Shown here: piece by piece, positions 4,000-5,409 of the stretch | Numbering within the stretch: the stretch's first letter is position 1 | Layout: each line of letters opens with the position of its first letter | DNA from: an uncultured Robiginitomaculum sp. | GTDB taxonomy: Bacteria > Pseudomonadota > Alphaproteobacteria > Caulobacterales > Maricaulaceae | Length of the DNA: 5,409 nt | Direction: 5' to 3' | Assembly (NCBI GenBank): GCA_938003555.1 | Contig: CALKXN010000277.1 | Coordinates: 1 to 5,409, forward strand | Made by a program: the position numbers and the translations under genes | The notes under the pieces: generated by a model | The model's database searches: none | What the model saw: only the letters and a program-made list of their open reading frames with translations | Told to the model about the DNA's origin: nothing

Positions 4000-5409
4000 T
4001 TGAGCGACGAAACAGACATTCCAGACGGCGAAACGCCTCCTGTCGAGCCGCCGAAAAAGCCTTCTGAGCCGCTTCCGCCTGCGGGCGATGTATCGCCGGT
4101 CTTCATCGAAGATGAAATGGCGCGCTCTTACCTAGATTACGCAATGAGCGTGATCGTCTCTCGCGCTATTCCGGATGTGCGCGACGGCCTTAAACCTGTG
4201 CATCGCCGCATCATTTACGCGATGCATGAAAATGGGTTTACGCGTGACAAGCCCTATATGAAATCTGCCCGCGTCGTTGGTGACGTGATGGGTAAATATC
4301 ATCCTCATGGCGATAGCGCGATTTATGATGCTCTTGTGCGTATGGCTCAAGATTTCTCCATGCGTTTGCCGCTTTTGGATGGTCAGGGCAATTTCGGTTC
4401 TGTTGACGGGGACAACCCGGCGGCGATGCGTTACACCGAGGTGCGCATGGACCGCGCGGCGGGCGCGCTCTTGCAGGACATTGATAAAAACACTGTCAAT
4501 TTCCAAGATAATTATGATGGCAAAGAGCAGGAACCTGTTGTTCTTCCTGCTAAATTTCCGAACCTTTTAGTCAATGGCGCGAGCGGTATTGCCGTGGGTA
4601 TGGCCACCAATATCCCGCCGCATAATCTGGGCGAAGTTCTCGACGGGGCGCTGGCGCTATTGGATAATGGCGCGCTGACCGACGACGAAATGCTGGAGCT
4701 TGTGCCCGGGCCGGACTTTGCGACAGGCGGACTTATCATGGGCCGCGCGGGGTCCAAAGCGAGCGTTCTGACCGGACGCGGCTCGATCATTATGCGGGCC
4801 AAAACCGAAATTGAAGAAATTCGCAAAGACCGCTTTGCCATTATCGTGACGGAAATTCCGTATCAGGTGAACAAAGCCAATATGATCAAAAAGATCAGTG
4901 AATTGGTGCGTGAGAAACGCGTTGAGGGTATCTCGCATATTCAAGACGAGTCGGATCGCGTGGGCATGCGCGTTGTGATTGAACTTAAACGTGACGCCGT
5001 CCCGGATGTGGTGCTCAATCAACTCTTCCGCTTTAGCCAGCTGCAACAGAACTTTAGCTCCAATATGCTTGCGCTCAATGGCGGACGTCCAGAGCAGATG
5101 AATGTGAAGCAAATGCTTCAGGCTTTCCTCGCCTTCCGCGAAGATGTCATTGCGCGTAGCTCTAAATTCGACTTAGCCAAAGCGCGTGACCGCGCCCATA
5201 TTTTGGTCGGTCTTGCCACGGCTGTTGCCAATATAGATGAGATTATCCGCATTATCCGCAGTTCTGCAAATCCCAAAGATGCGCGCGAAAACCTCTTGGC
5301 CCGGACATGGGACGCGCAAGATATGGGGCCGCTGATTAAACTCATCGCGGATCCGCGATCTAAATTGCTTGATGATGGCACAATTCAGCTAACGGAAGAG
5401 CAGGCCAAA
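4000..5409 (+). CDS. gyrA: DNA gyrase subunit A, N-terminal 470 residues (3' end outside window)
   Basis: GyrA is the DNA-cleaving subunit of gyrase; with GyrB it introduces negative supercoils using ATP. Residues 2-35 are an acidic, proline-rich tail about 23 residues longer than the E. coli N-terminus. The breakage-reunion domain then begins with EDEMARSYLDYAMSVIVSRA and IPDVRDGLKPVHRRIIYAM. The catalytic tyrosine is Y145 in AAMRYTEVR (E. coli Y122). The quinolone region reads HPHGDSAIYD (101-110), with S106 and D110 equal to E. coli S83 and D87, the susceptible-type residues. Tower-region motifs follow: PNLLVNGASGIAVGMATNIP, EIPYQVNKANMIKKI and KRVEGISHIQDESDRVGMR, then KARDRAHILVGLATAVANIDEIIRIIR at the start of the coiled coil. 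The gene is cut by the window end; the C-terminal DNA-wrapping domain is not visible. The TTG start at 4000 is the best but not the only candidate. Divergent from sodC, sharing 187 bases of control DNA. Confidence 0.97.
   Translation, partial: MSDETDIPDGETPPVEPPKKPSEPLPPAGDVSPVFIEDEMARSYLDYAMSVIVSRAIPDVRDGLKPVHRRIIYAMHENGFTRDKPYMKSARVVGDVMGKYHPHGDSAIYDALVRMAQDFSMRLPLLDGQGNFGSVDGDNPAAMRYTEVRMDRAAGALLQDIDKNTVNFQDNYDGKEQEPVVLPAKFPNLLVNGASGIAVGMATNIPPHNLGEVLDGALALLDNGALTDDEMLELVPGPDFATGGLIMGRAGSKASVLTGRGSIIMRAKTEIEEIRKDRFAIIVTEIPYQVNKANMIKKISELVREKRVEGISHIQDESDRVGMRVVIELKRDAVPDVVLNQLFRFSQLQQNFSSNMLALNGGRPEQMNVKQMLQAFLAFREDVIARSSKFDLAKARDRAHILVGLATAVANIDEIIRIIRSSANPKDARENLLARTWDAQDMGPLIKLIADPRSKLLDDGTIQLTEEQAK

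Noticed and set aside
4300..4329. Quinolone-resistance changes in GyrA
   Set aside because: The key positions are Ser106 and Asp110, the same as the susceptible E. coli S83 and D87.
4132..5381. Several open frames on the minus strand and one other plus frame across gyrA
   Set aside because: They overlap a full-length conserved gyrA reading frame and their translations show no recognisable domain, so they are shadows.

Overview
The window is a piece of an alphaproteobacterial chromosome. It runs from the end of ssb to roughly the first half of gyrA. The GyrA sequence looks alphaproteobacterial (for example FRFSQLQQNF and LNGGRPEQMN in the tower), and ssb lying near gyrA is a known alphaproteobacterial arrangement. 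The moderate GC content, TTG/GTG starts and a GANTC site in the gyrA leader would fit a marine member of the Caulobacterales/Maricaulales side of the class, but that placement is inference.

Layout: (1) 1-390, + strand, C-terminal 129 residues of single-stranded DNA-binding protein, ending in the acidic tip DDEIPF. (2) 400-717, +, a small DUF4288-type protein starting nine bases after the ssb stop, in the same frame. (3) 718-806, an intergenic stretch with a 17-bp palindrome just upstream of the next ribosome binding site. (4) 807-1751, +, an orphan NqrB/RnfD-family membrane protein that appears to lack the FMN-carrying loop of true RnfD. (5) 1732-3129, +, a secreted DUF2330 protein overlapping gene 4 by 20 bases, so the two look like a translationally coupled pair. 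(6) 3150-3178, a strong hairpin that can terminate transcription from both sides. (7) 3198-3812, - strand, a periplasmic Cu/Zn superoxide dismutase lipoprotein (sodC) with all metal ligands. (8) 3813-3999, a 187-bp divergent control region with several inverted repeats. (9) 4000-5409, +, gyrA, cut by the window end after 470 codons.

ssb and gyrA are DNA-maintenance genes; the genes between them look like an accessory block with an envelope/redox theme. The block holds an RnfD-like membrane protein, an exported DUF2330 protein with a thioredoxin-like WCDPC motif, and a superoxide-detoxifying lipoprotein. The least understood unit is the RnfD-like/DUF2330 pair. It has no other Rnf/Nqr subunit nearby and is preceded by a palindrome resembling a Zur box. 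No mobile element, CRISPR array, tRNA or rRNA was seen.
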